A stretch of DNA of 64,000 nt from Sciurus carolinensis (lineage: Eukaryota > Chordata > Mammalia > Rodentia > Sciuridae). The DNA is taken from contig NC_062215.1 in NCBI RefSeq assembly GCF_902686445.1, positions 26,682,750 to 26,746,749 on the forward strand, given 5' to 3'. Below, piece by piece: positions 10,931 through 21,002 of the stretch. The translations under genes and the position numbers were made by a program. The notes beneath the pieces are model-generated. The model was not told the origin of the DNA. It did no database searches and saw nothing but the letters and a program-made list of their open reading frames with translations. Every line of letters begins with the position of its first letter. The first letter of the stretch is position 1.

Positions 10931-11123
10931 CAATGGCAAATGCCAATAATCTTAGCTATTCAGGAGGTTGAAACTAGAGGATCACAAATTTGAGGTCAGC
11001 TGGGGCAATTTAGAGAGACCATGTTTCAGAACAAAATATAAAGGGCTGGATGAAGTTCAGTGGTAGAATATTTGCCTAGCATGCTGGAGGCCCTGGGTTC
11101 AATCCCCAGTAGTGCAGGGTAAG
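10931..11123 (+). mobile_element. Composite B1-like/ID SINE
   Basis: B1 part then AAAGGGCTGGATGAAGTTC and CCCTGGGTTCAATCCCCAG. Confidence 0.85.
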
Positions 11124-11354
11124 AAAAAAACAGACTCTGAAATATCTTAGCTGTATTGGTAAGTTTGGGCTCTAACACATGGATAAAACTAGTGTCTGCT
11201 TAAGACCTTTGATCCCCCAGTAAATGCTTACTATTCTCAACTTTTAAAAATTACCATACTTGCACTTGTACAACAACTGGTCAACTACTGATTATTTTAT
11301 CAATCGTTATTTTAAAAACACCTGTATACCCATGGCAGACAATGATTCATTTAC

Positions 11355-11384
11355 CAAAATTGAATCTCGTCTTGGATTGTGAAT
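11355..11384 (-). CDS. SPAG9: SPAG9 candidate 30-nt in-frame microexon
   Basis: On the minus strand a strong pyrimidine tract ending TTTTCTTTTAATAG precedes exactly 30 nt, followed by donor GTAAATG. Read in phase 0, the phase of both neighbouring exons, it encodes IHNPRRDSIL with no stop, so inclusion adds ten residues between the 42-nt exon (ending VEQE) and DELSDV. The insert contains RRDS, a basophilic-kinase (PKA-type) consensus. No gene-independent evidence is available here. Support comes from the splice signals, the exact multiple of three, the matching phase, and the position inside a known alternatively spliced interval of SPAG9. Confidence 0.75.
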
Positions 11385-11727
11385 CTATTAAAAGAAAAAT
11401 AAAACAATACATCCATTTTAGAGTATAATATCTACTAAAATGAATTTTCAGTAATGCAGGAAAATGCTTATGTTACATTAGGGAGAAGTATATATTCTTT
11501 AAGAAATAATAAGTTGCATGCATGCTGTCATTTATAACAGCAAAAAAATCCCAAACAAGTTCGTAGAAGCAGAGTAGAATGGTGGTTATGGGACAAGGTG
11601 GGGAGAGTGGTGTGGCAGGGAGGGAGAAATGAGGAGTTACTAACCAAAAGTCAGATAAGCAAGATGAGTTAGTTCCAGAGATCTGTTGTACACAACTGTA
11701 CAAAACTGTCAACAATAAAGCAATGTA

Positions 11728-11807
11728 GAGCTGGGGATATAGCTCAGTTGGTAGAGTGCTTGCCTCATATGCACAAGACCCTGGGTTCAATCCCCAGCAC
11801 TACCAAA

Positions 11808-11834
<27 letters not shown>
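11728..11834 (+). mobile_element. ID SINE
   Basis: GAGCTGGGGATATAGCTCAG, GGTTCAATCCCCAGCACTAC, long A tail. Confidence 0.92.
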
Positions 11835-11839
<5 letters not shown>

Positions 11840-12000
11840 TATATTGTAGACTTAAAATTGACAGAGGGAAAATCTCATGTAAATAGTTTTGATCACAAAA
11901 AAATACTGCAAACAACCCTTATGATGCAAAATAGGAAAATAAGCAAATTATGATACATTTGTACAACTGAACACTATGCAGCAATTAAAACTGTGTTGTA

Positions 12001-12087
12001 GGGGCTAGGGATGTAGCTCAGTGGTATAGCACTGGCCTAGCATGCCCAAAGTCTTAGGTTCCATCCCCAGCACACCACACACACAGA
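12001..12087 (+). mobile_element. ID SINE
   Basis: GGGGCTAGGGATGTAGCTCA with a short CA-rich end. Confidence 0.88.
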
Positions 12088-12202
12088 AGGTTTTGCAAAT
12101 ACAGTGTGGATTAATGCATTTTATAAAGCATCATCGACTAAAATAATATAGTAGAATGTAAAACAATATAAGAAGTATGGTCCCAAAGATGCTTTTGTTT
12201 TG

Positions 12203-12370
12203 TGCAGTACTGGGGATTGAGCAGGGGTACTCTACCACTGAATTATATCACCAGCTCTTTTTCTTTTATTTTGAGATAGGGTCTCATCAAGTTGATGAGG
12301 CAGGCCTTGATTGTCTCAACCTCCTAAATTGCTGGCTGGGATTACGGGTACAAGCCATCACTTCTGGCCC
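12203..12370 (-). mobile_element. Composite B1-like/ID SINE
   Basis: GCAGTACTGGGGATTGAGCA, then the B1 part to CTTCTGGCCC. Confidence 0.85.
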
Positions 12371-12833
12371 CTGGTCCCAAAGTTTTTGAAAAGCATGTTA
12401 AACAACTAAACATAGGAAATAAATTTATTTTCTGCTTGTGATACTTTTTAACTTTTTTGAAAACTTTTAACAGGCAACTGATACTTTAAGGGGAAAAGGT
12501 AAATAAATTCTAAACAAATGATTAGAACTAGATGAATGTTTAATTTGAGAAAAAAATTTGAGGAAAAAAAGCTCATTCATACTTCTCATGAATAAAGAAA
12601 GCCATTCTTTAATGGCTTGCATTTAAGATTAACTTTGTGATCATCTATCATCTCAAGTACAATACTAACCATATGCTAATAAAGTTAGCTAAATTATACA
12701 ATTATTTTCTTCTGTGGATCTCAAACACTGGACTTCTTTCCAATGAAAAGAAAGGCAATCCAAAGAAATAAATAGTTCAATTCTCCATCATCTCCGCCTT
12801 CCTTAAGTTAAAAGATAAAATTGCTATTTCCTT

Positions 12834-12936
12834 GAGCTGATGATTGGCACCTAATATGTAACACATAGAAGGAAGACCCTGAGCTTAATTCCCAGCATGG
12901 CAAAACAAAACAAAAACAAAACAAACAAACAAAAAC
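12834..12936 (+). mobile_element. Degenerate ID SINE with (CAAAA)n tail
   Basis: TTGGCACCTAATATGTAACA and GACCCTGAGCTTAATTCCCA, then CAAAACAAAAAC repeats. Confidence 0.6.
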
Positions 12937-13095
12937 TACTAAGTCGAGCAAATTATCTTGTTTAGAGTGATAAACTCTGACAAAATAGTGTTTTTAGAGC
13001 TGAAGAGGACTAAAAAGAAGACAACTACAAGCCACCACCATCCCAGAATGACTCTTTGTCTTTGCTTTGATATGTACTCTAATAAAAAATTAAAG

Positions 13096-13291
13096 TGCCA
13101 AGTAGTGTGGTGATGCATGCCTGTAATCCCAGCAGCTTGGGAGGCTGAGGCAGGAGGATTGCAAGTTCAAGGTCAGCCTCAGCAATTTAGCAAGACTATA
13201 ACCAACCTAATGAGACCCTGTCTCAAAATAAAAAATGTGGTTCAGGGGTTGAGCATCCTGGGTTCAATCCCTGGTACCAAAAAAAAAAAGG
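13096..13291 (+). mobile_element. Composite B1-like/ID SINE
   Basis: CCTGTAATCCCAGCAGCTTG to GGTTCAATCCCTGGTACC and A tail; part of the ID head is deleted. Confidence 0.9.
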
Positions 13292-14237
13292 GTGGGGGTT
13301 GGGTATTATGTGGATAATCAGCCTGGTTAATTCGTATTTATATTATCATGCACATAAATTCACACTCTTCAAAGGTTTAGAATGTATCATGCATTTAAAA
13401 ATATAAAAGTCCATATTCCTAATGAAAACTCTCAAACCCATCAAGACTGTGGATTCAGAAAGTGTTATAGAATATCGATTCATTTATACTAAGAAAATGA
13501 TATGCTTTTGAAACTATTTGAAAAATAAATAATTTGAGGTCAACCTTGAACTTGTCATTTCCCTCTTAAATAAAAGTGGAGAAATCATTTCTTTTTTCAA
13601 CCTTACCATTCCAGCCATCAACACTGCCTCTCCCAAAGTCTAGTTACTGTCACCTTCAAATTTTTTAATTAATAATTAAAAGGTTAACAATATAAACAGG
13701 TGAGCAAAAGCCCAACTTTATCAAATTCACCTTAACCTGAATGCATGAAAAGAGCCAGGAGAGAGATGAACCTAAAACAGAAAAAGAACTATGACATCTC
13801 AGGGATCCAAAGATTTCATGCTGGAAGGAGGTCAAGAATTAAGATCTCAGAAGAAAATGATGTCCTAGGCTATCTGAATATTGAGATTTATGCATCTGTA
13901 ATTTATCTCTATTTTTTACTTTTGTTGCACAAAAATTTTTATGCTCTTTAAAACAAGTCACTTGACAACTAGATCCCAGAGACATAGCAAGAGAGGAAAA
14001 GCTCTGTATTTTAGGCAGATAGTTTTCAAAAGAGGAATTTATTTCTCCTTGGTCTCCCAGGCAGTGGTGATATAATATTCCCAAGATTCCACTTAAATAT
14101 AAAGTCTTTGCTATAGCATTTGGGCAGGGGCACAATATTCTTGTATTGTACCTCCTTCAGAGGAGATTATGAAAGTCGGACAATAACTGCCTCCCAAATC
14201 AGACAGAATGAAGGGCAACAAGCCCAAATACCTATGG

Positions 14238-14325
14238 CTAACATGTGGCTCAGTGGTAGAGCATCTGCCTAGCATGCATGAGACCCTAAGTTCAAATCCA
14301 GGTGTCACCAAAACAAAAACAAATG
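14238..14325 (+). mobile_element. ID SINE
   Basis: ACATGTGGCTCAGTGGTAGA to GTTCAAATCCAGGTGTCACC. Confidence 0.85.
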
Positions 14326-14357
14326 AACCAGAAAACCACAAAGAGATAGTATCTTGC

Positions 14358-15075
14358 CCTATTCAAATGTAAAATCAGAGTAACAATGCTAGCAAGAATG
14401 TAAAGAAACTAGAAATCCCTGAACACTGCTGGTAGGACTGTTAAACAATATCACTGCTCTAGGAAATAATTTGAGGTTTATCACACACACACCAATTTTT
14501 AAAAATAAAACTACCATATTATCCAGCAATTTAACTTTTGGGTATATATTGAAAAGTGAGGGCTGGGGATATAGCTCAGTTGGTAGAGTGCCTGCCTCGC
14601 AAACACAAGGCCCTGGGTTCAATCCCCAGCACCGCAAAAAAAAAAAAAAAAAAAGTGAAAAGAGGGTCTCAAAAGAGCTTATTTATATAATCACACTTGT
14701 ATTATTCACAATAGCCACGAGGTAGAAGCAACCCAAATTTTCTACTGATGGATGACTGGATAAATGTGGTACTGATAAAGGTGGTACATACAATGGAATA
14801 TTATTTGCCCTTAATAAAAGAAAGAAATTCTATCACATGCTGTCACATGAATGCATTTGAGGATATTATGCTTAGTGAAATAAACCAATCTCAAAAAGAC
14901 AGATACAATATGATCAAAATCACAGAAAGTATAATGGTGGTTTAAAGGTTGGAGGGAGGGAAATTACCATTTAACTGGTATAGAGTTTTAGATTTGCAAG
15001 GTGAAAAAGCTCTGGAATCTGTTTCACATAAATATGGATATACTTAAACTACATACTTAATGCTACATACTTAAA
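14358..15075 (+). mobile_element. Old L1 3' end, split by an ID SINE
   Basis: The translated remnant near 14748-14880 resembles the L1 ORF2 C-terminus (MEYYLPLIKE, NAFEDIMLSEINQSQKD). The upstream part (14358-14560) aligns with the preceding ORF2 region. Confidence 0.75.
14561..14655 (+). mobile_element. Young ID SINE inside old L1
   Basis: GGGCTGGGGATATAGCTCAG to CAATCCCCAGCACCGC and 17 or more A. Flanked by a short repeat, AAAAGTGA. Confidence 0.93.
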
Positions 15076-15322
15076 AATTATTAAGATGGTAAATTCTATG
15101 ATGTTTTTTCTACCACCACCACAACGAAGACTCAATATTTTGGTTTCACTTGAGACACTATGGTTAACACAATCTGGTCTTTGTGTATTTTCCTACTCGT
15201 TTTATATATCAGGCTTAAAGTCTATAAGCCTCTCAAAATATTTTCAGTTGTTCCATTCATCAAATGGGTCATGCACTCAGTGCTATGGAGAATATATATG
15301 TCATATGTTATCGGGCATTAAC

Positions 15323-15684
15323 TGTAATGTACAAAGCTGCTCCCCCTGCCCTTTCCATTGCAGTCATTTCCCCACCTCCCAACTACTGTCAGTCTGTGAA
15401 CATCCTCGCTAGCTACTGGTTCATCAGTCAGCTTGCAAGTATCCTTCTCCGTTATTGGTCCCCTGTTAGCACGGCAGAATTCAACTGCTTCACGGTAGCT
15501 ATCCTGCCATCTTTTCTCTATCCTCCTTGCTTTTCCACTCTCTCTCTCTAGCACACACCCTTTCTCGTTCCCTTTCTTTTCCTCTCATTTTCTCTCTTAC
15601 CCTACAGGGAGACACTTTGTTTGCTTAATAAACTCCCTTATGTGATTTCCCATGTCCGGCGTGGTTTTCGTGGGATTCCTTACA
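15323..15684 (+). mobile_element. Solo LTR of an endogenous retrovirus
   Basis: A 362-bp unit starting TGTAATG and ending CCTTACA, with direct 5-bp repeats TTAAC at 15318-15322 and 15685-15689. It has a pyrimidine-rich middle, AATAAA at 15627-15632 and a short CpG-bearing R/U5-like end. No internal viral genes are present. The family is not identified. Confidence 0.7.
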
Positions 15685-16010
15685 TTAACCATTACTACTT
15701 TCTAATAAACTATGTTCACAACTACAGAAAATATAGTATTACATTAAGGACAACTTACAAACTCTACATGTTCCAATGTAGTTTTTCCTACGTAGCCTGC
15801 CTACCTTCATTTGAAATTAGCTAAATAAAGGGCCAAGAAACTCTGCTAAGGTTTGTCTATCTTTTAGATTTTAAGGTTTTATAAGCTGAATGAAAGTAAA
15901 GACAAAATTACAAACAACTAGATTCATACAGGATTTCCTACTATAAAACCCATCATCTTATAATTTTATATTTACATTTCTTTCTCTCCAAATAAGTCAG
16001 TCTCTAAAGC

Positions 16011-16132
16011 AGTGGTTCTTAAACTCTTAATTTACAATTCTAAGGCTCAACAGTCACAAAAATTCTGTGTGTACATGTATTTTTCTGGAGAGTTTCATGT
16101 AAAGGAATGTGACCCAAAGAAACACTGAGAAC
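16011..16132 (+). mobile_element. hAT-Charlie-type DNA transposon relic
   Basis: CAGTGGTTCTTAAACTC at the start, TTTTTCTGGAGAG inside, GTGACCCAAAGAAACACTGA near the end. Confidence 0.6.
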
Positions 16133-16835
16133 CAAAACTCTAGATACTCACATATAGATAAAATACATTGTAGATATAAACAATATTGCAGGGTCAAAGA
16201 ATTCAGATTACTAAAGGAAAGGTGAGAATTTCCTAACCCTGAGGATATTCCTAGAGACAAAAAAAAAAAAAAGGATGTTGTTTCAGTGTCAATGCTGAGG
16301 GGCTTCCACAAAGACCTAGGTTAACTCCTGACCTAGCAGAGAAAGTCTTGTCTTTTTATCCCCCAATACCCCATATATCAAGTCTGATATGTACTAGGCT
16401 TTTAACAGTCGTTTGCCGAATAAATCTGAAAGAACCTATTAAACTAGGGGAGCCACTCAAGGTAAAAAGACAACACGGGTTGTCTCCAGGATCCATGCAA
16501 AGTCATGTACCTTTACCTTAAGGAAGATATTCATACAAAGTGTACCAGTTTTCTTACCTAGAGTTGATAAGTGGAAAAAGGCTAAATTTCCATAAGACTT
16601 ACTTGAACTCTCTCTCCTTTATTTCAAAATATTATTTTGGAGGAGGAATAAATTACCTATTACAGTAAAACCCTGACAACCACCGTATAATAAATTATTT
16701 TCTTTTGTATTTCAGTGAGTAACATCAATAGTCTTCCAAACTGACCATGTGATGTCTTGAGAATAGCAGTTGAGGAAGTAACCAATAATAAATCACTTTT
16801 ATTTTTTTCAGAATGTTTTCAAAGACCATTCTCAC

Positions 16836-16877
16836 CTCCTGTTCTACAGCCTTCAGAGGTTCAGGACTATTGCTGAC
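16836..16877 (-). CDS. SPAG9: SPAG9 42-nt alternative cassette exon
   Basis: This exon encodes VSNSPEPLKAVEQE, a 14-residue insert I recall from longer JIP4 isoforms, placed between HTSLK and DELSDV. It has a long pyrimidine tract (TTTCCCTCTTCCCAG), the acceptor AG at 16878-16879 and a GTGAGA donor. Length 42 nt and phase 0 at both ends allow clean skipping or inclusion. The insert carries an SPEP proline-directed site. It lies about 5.5 kb upstream of the 30-nt microexon in transcript order. Confidence 0.9.
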
Positions 16878-17250
16878 CTGGGAAGAGGGAAAGATTATAA
16901 AAGAGAAAAAAAATTATGTATTTACTAGGTGTTAATATCTTTGACTTATACTATCTCTCAGGCTATAAGCTTCATCTCTCTATTATCTACAATGTTTAAA
17001 ATGAGCGTTTGGGATTTGGTTTTGTTTTGGTTTCAAATAACTTCCTCTAGGACTCCAGTTTAAGTTATTTTATGAAGTAATATTCTGCATCAGAAGCTAC
17101 TACTTGGATCAGGCTCTTACTATATACTTTAATAAGCAGTTCATCGCTTAACCCTATTTTCTACTTACACAACTCTATGAGATCTTCCTGATATTTATGT
17201 CAGTCACCTTGAATATTTAACATAGTAAATATTAAAGTGTATTATATAGA

Positions 17251-17548
17251 CAGGACCAGTGGCACATGCGGCTTGGAGACTGAGGCAGAAGGACTGCGGG
17301 TTCGAAGCCAGCCTCAGCAAATTAGCAGGACTATAAACAACCTAGTGAGACCCTGTCTCAAAAAGTAAAAAGGGGGCTGGGGATATAGCTCAGTTGGTAG
17401 AGTGCTTACCTTGTAAGTACAAGGCCCTGGGTTCAATCCCCAGCACCACAAAAGAAAAAAAAAAAAAAAAAAAAGTAAAAAGGGCTAGAGATGTGGCTCA
17501 GTGGTTAAGCACCCCTGGGTTCAATTCCTGTTACCAAAAAATAAATAA
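17251..17548 (+). mobile_element. Composite B1-like/ID SINE hosting a nested ID
   Basis: B1 part 17251-17372; the ID part resumes at about 17473 and ends CCTGTTACCAAAAAATAAA. Confidence 0.9.
17373..17472 (+). mobile_element. Young ID SINE nested in composite SINE
   Basis: GGGCTGGGGATATAGCTCAG, GGTTCAATCCCCAGCACCAC, A tail. AGTAAAAAGGG occurs on both sides as the target duplication. Confidence 0.92.
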
Positions 17549-18009
17549 AGCATATTACACATAAAATGTTCACTGCAGCCTCTTCCTCTAGCCACCATCA
17601 CTTCTGCAACTGTTAAGAAACTACCAACAATCAAAGAGTGGCAAGTTTCAAATTATTTTCCGTAAAAACGTTTATTTATTTTCATTTCTATATGTACATT
17701 TTTTCCTCTATGAGACAAAAGTCTATCTCTTAAAGACAAAGCAAGCTCAAGTTTTAAAAACTCTTAGGCTAGAAATTCTTCAAAATCTTTTTGAAAGGTT
17801 ACACTATAACTGTTCCTCAGTCAATTCTAAAACAAACAAAAACCCACAGACTGTCTCTCTCTTAACAGATATTCTTCTAGCATTGTTGAGGTATAACCAA
17901 AAACTAAGAATAGTATATAGTTAAGGTGTATAATTTGTTTTGATATATGTATACATTGTTGAAATAATCACCACAATAAAGCCAATTAACACATCCAGCC
18001 ACTCAGTTA

Positions 18010-18059
18010 TCACATGTATGTGTGTGCGCACGCACACACACACACACACACACACACGC
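18010..18059. repeat. (TG)n/(CA)n microsatellite
   Basis: TGTGTGTGCGCACG followed by about thirteen CA units; the centre is palindromic. Confidence 0.9.
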
Positions 18060-18159
18060 AGGACTGAGAGCACTTAAAACTTGTTTATATGATCTTTAAT
18101 TCTGGATTCTCATCATTTTCATTCTTAGTTATTCACTTCATTAAAAACTAGGTAAAGCC

Positions 18160-18371
18160 AGGCTGGGTGCTGTGGTGCACACCTGTAATCCCAGCAGCTG
18201 GGAGGTTGAGGCAGGAGGACCATGAGTTCAAAGTTAGCCTCAGCAACAGTGAGGCACTAAGAAACTCAGCGAGACTCTGTATCTATAAACAAAATACAAA
18301 ATAGGGCTGAGGATGTGGCTCAGTGGTTGAGTGTCCCTGAGTTCAATCCCTGGTACCAAAAACAAACAAAC
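18160..18371 (+). mobile_element. Composite B1-like/ID SINE, first of two at one site
   Basis: GGCTGGGTGCTGTGGTGCAC to GGTACCAAAAACAAACAAAC; flanked by AAAACTAGGTAAAGCC. Confidence 0.92.
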
Positions 18372-18387
18372 AAAACTAGGTAAAGCC

Positions 18388-18580
18388 TGCTCAGTGGTGG
18401 ATACCTGTGATCCCAGAGGCTCAGAAGGCTGAGACAGGAGGATTGAGAGTTCAAAGCCAACCTCAGTAACTTAGCGAAGCCCTAGGCAATTCAGCAAGAC
18501 CCTATCTTTAAATAAAATATTAAAAAGAGATGGAGATGTGGCTCAGTGGTAAAGCACTCAATCAATCCCTGGTATAAAAC
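18388..18580 (+). mobile_element. Composite B1-like/ID SINE, second at same site
   Basis: GTGATCCCAGAGGCTCAGAA to CAATCCCTGGTATAAAAC; followed by a diverged third copy of the site duplication. Confidence 0.9.
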
Positions 18581-18931
18581 AAAACCCTAGGTAAAAAAAG
18601 ATACATTGTTAAATGAAAAAGCAAGCTGCAGAAAAATACTTGAGAGCATAATCCCAATTTTCTTAGAAAGTTATTATGAGAATGTTAACTATGTGCACCT
18701 GTGAAGAATAAGGTCTGAAGGATACATTGACTATTTACAATGACTGGGGGAAGAACAGGAGAGACTTCCCATTTTTTATTTTATGTCCTTCAGTATTACT
18801 GAAAACTGTAAAGTGAATTAATACAACTTTTTAAAACAAATTAATTCTTTGTAAAATATTTGGCTTTGAGCACCTCAATAACATTTCCAGTCAATGACAT
18901 CTGAGAGAGAGCGTAAATAAACCATACAGTG

Positions 18932-19010
18932 TGTATGTTGCTAAGGATGGAACCCAAGGCCTGATGCACGGTAGGTAACCACTTTGCCAATGAGCTACCT
19001 CCCCAGCCCA
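18932..19010 (-). mobile_element. ID SINE
   Basis: GCTAAGGATGGAACCCAAGG to GAGCTACCTCCCCAGCCC. Confidence 0.85.
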
Positions 19011-19204
19011 GTAAATATTTTGGGATGTGAAAAAGCACGGTAGTTTTTCTTCAACAAGAAATATTTAAAATAACTTTTCTTATTCCAAATATTAAATATT
19101 AATAAGTATTCAATAAATACCTATGTTCCAATTACTTCAAAAAATGCCACATTCAAAATATAAGTTTTTAACATTATCATTTTCAAAGTGTTGCTTATTT
19201 CAAT

Positions 19205-19300
19205 CTTTTTCCCTCATTTCTACTGGTACATTACAGTTGTACGTATTGATGGGATTTTTAAATATTTGTACATGCACACAATATAATTTGGCCAATATCT
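19205..19300 (-). mobile_element. L1 3'-end fragment
   Basis: ACTGGTACATTACAGTTGTA and ATTGATGGGATTTTT match the segment at 37375-37475, a recurring sciurid L1 tail sequence. Confidence 0.45.
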
Positions 19301-19987
19301 TATTTAGATTTTTATCAATTTTTACTCTCAATATATGTAAGCATCTTGTTCTACATAAACACAAAAAATATGCAATAAAACTCACTTATAAACATCTACT
19401 GGTAAAGAACTAATTCCATTTTACTTCCTCCAAATAAAAGTTTAAGAGGACAGAAAATACAAAATAATCAAAAGGACTAAATCTTTATACTTTTTCCCCC
19501 TTCAAACTGTAAGGATTAGCTATGGATGGCTCCTGAAGTTATCAAATGAGAATATATGACAGGAAAGAAGTCATCAACAAATATTGAGATTACAGAACAA
19601 ATTCCTTATCCACTCTCACAAGTAAAAGTAGTATGAAATATTATAAGACATAAGATATAATCCATTTTTTTCTTAAAATTATTTTATTTTACCCTCTTAT
19701 AAACACTAGTATAAACACCTAAAAGGAGATAATACAGGGTTATAAACTAATGGAAAAATCCAACATGAGCAACAAAGAAAAAAAAGGGCTCATATGCAAT
19801 CACATTCCAAGAAATAAGCACGCTAAGTGCCTAGATCCTGGTTTCTAAATACCATTCTTTAATAAACATTGGAACATTGGGGACTGGAGAAGAGGCTGAC
19901 TGTAGAGCTGAGGTAGGGAAAATAACAAGAGCCTAGAGCATCTTATGGTGCCTGTAAGGAAGAAAAAAGTATTCAAAAAAGAATGGG

Positions 19988-20053
19988 GGGCTGGGGTTGG
20001 AGCTCAGTGGTAGAGCGCTTGCCTAGGAAGTGGTTCGATCCTCAGCACCACAT
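19988..20053 (+). mobile_element. ID-derived SINE, 5' part (interrupted by L1)
   Basis: The tRNA-like head with the box A-like GAGCTCAGTGGTAGAGCG and box B-like GGTTCGATCC, then CACATAAAAATAAATAAA. The tail continues at 26184. A flanking duplication (AAAGAATGGG) is found before 19988 and after 26240. Confidence 0.85.
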
Positions 20054-20069
20054 AAAAATAAATAAATAG
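20054..20069. repeat. L1 target site duplication, left copy
   Basis: AAAAATAAATAAATAG, identical to 26168-26183. Because it is A-rich the exact left edge of the right copy is ambiguous by a few bases. Confidence 0.85.
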
Positions 20070-20528
20070 GATCCAAGATGGCGGCCTAGAGGGAGACTGC
20101 ACCCCCGGTCGCTCCAGAACCCAGGAGTTAAGAAGGGGAGGCATTGAGAGACTCGGACTGAAGTGGAGCCACGGGTGAGTCTGCCCACTGGGTAAAGCTC
20201 GGCCCGGGTGGCAGGCCCAGATAGAGGTGGCTTATCGGAGCCGGGCAGGGCAGCTAGAGTCATCCACAGGCAGTCCTGCGCACTCCGGCGGTGGGCCCCG
20301 CCCACACAGCCAGCTTCTCCAGGTTCTCGGAACAGAACTGGCCCGCTAGTGAGAGCCTGTCTGAACAGAGCACGCTCCGAGTCCCGGAGCTGCTGCAGTG
20401 CAGTGTACTCCTGCAAAGAACCAGCGGAGAGCCTCGATCTGCAATCAGCCTCAGGGATAAGGACAGGGCAGCCGGAGACCTCTTCAGGCGGCTCTGCCCA
20501 CTCCGGCTGCGGGCTCTCTTCACGGGGC
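20070..20528 (+). promoter_or_regulatory. L1 5'UTR promoter unit 1
   Basis: A GC- and CpG-rich unit of about 459 bp beginning GATCCAAGATGGCGGCC, which contains a YY1-type motif (CAAGATGGC). YY1 sites at the same place set the transcription start in other mammalian L1s. The first ~170 bases are almost identical to those of unit 2; the remainder is more diverged. Confidence 0.85.
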
Positions 20529-20990
20529 GATCCAAGATGGCGGCCTAGAGGGAGACTGCACCCCCGGTCGCTCCAGAACCCAGGAGTTAAGAAGGGGAGG
20601 CATTGAGAGACTCGGACTGAAGTGGAGCCACGGGTGAGTCTGCCCACTGGGTAAAGCTCAGCCCGGGTGGCAGGCCCAGATAGAGGTGGCTTAGCAGAGC
20701 CGGGCAGGGCAGCTTGAGTCTTCCCAAGGTAGTCTTCCACACTCCGGCAGTGGGCTCTTCCCACACAGCCAGCTGCACGGTGCAGGCCCACAGTGAGAGC
20801 ATTTCCGCACAGAGCCAGTTCCAAAACGTGGAACCAGTAGGGGGCTAGGGGCAGTATTCTTCGAATGAGCTGCTTTATCAGATTCCTCCAAGACATCAGG
20901 CTACTGAAGGCTGGGAGGTGATACACTGGAAATCTACTGGGACACTATAAGCCAATAGTGGAAAACTGCAATATCTCAGGGTCCCACTGA
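20529..20990 (+). promoter_or_regulatory. L1 5'UTR promoter unit 2
   Basis: Second copy of the promoter unit, again starting with the YY1-type motif (20533 onward). It stays alignable with unit 1 to about 20820, then runs into non-duplicated leader sequence before the ORF1 start at 21003. Confidence 0.8.
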
Positions 20991-21002
20991 CAACTGACCA
21001 TT

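Larger units (their letters stand above)
9466..11354 (-). other. SPAG9: SPAG9 intron
   Basis: A few SINEs and an (AT)n repeat; 9622-10358 and 10536-10930 are plain AT-rich intron. Confidence 0.85.
11385..16835 (-). other. SPAG9: SPAG9 intron
   Basis: ID and composite SINEs, the split old L1 and the solo LTR. 12371-12833, 13292-14237 and 16133-16835 show no named feature. Confidence 0.8.
20042..20926 (-). other. Antisense 294-codon ORF across the L1 promoter units
   Basis: A long open frame on the strand opposite to the L1 spans both 5'UTR units, so its protein reading contains a repeated segment (AELYPVGRLTRGSTSVRVSQ occurs twice). GC-rich sequence favours chance ORFs, and 5'UTR duplication doubles any open stretch. 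Primate L1s do carry a short antisense ORF (ORF0) in this place, but no homology is claimed. Confidence 0.3.

Noticed and set aside
11730..11830. tRNA gene-like boxes in this and other ID elements
   Set aside because: The A and B boxes belong to tRNA-derived SINEs with A tails; no complete cloverleaf or acceptor stem was seen, so no tRNA gene is called.
18010..18059. CRISPR-like or other array
   Set aside because: Simple dinucleotide microsatellite only.
20208..20606. Plus-strand 132-codon frame in the L1 5'UTR
   Set aside because: Lies in GC-rich promoter sequence upstream of ORF1, spans the unit junction, and matches no protein I know.
20529..20990. Second 5'UTR unit as an independent L1 insertion
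   Set aside because: No A tail or target duplication lies between the units, so a tandem promoter repeat is the simpler reading.
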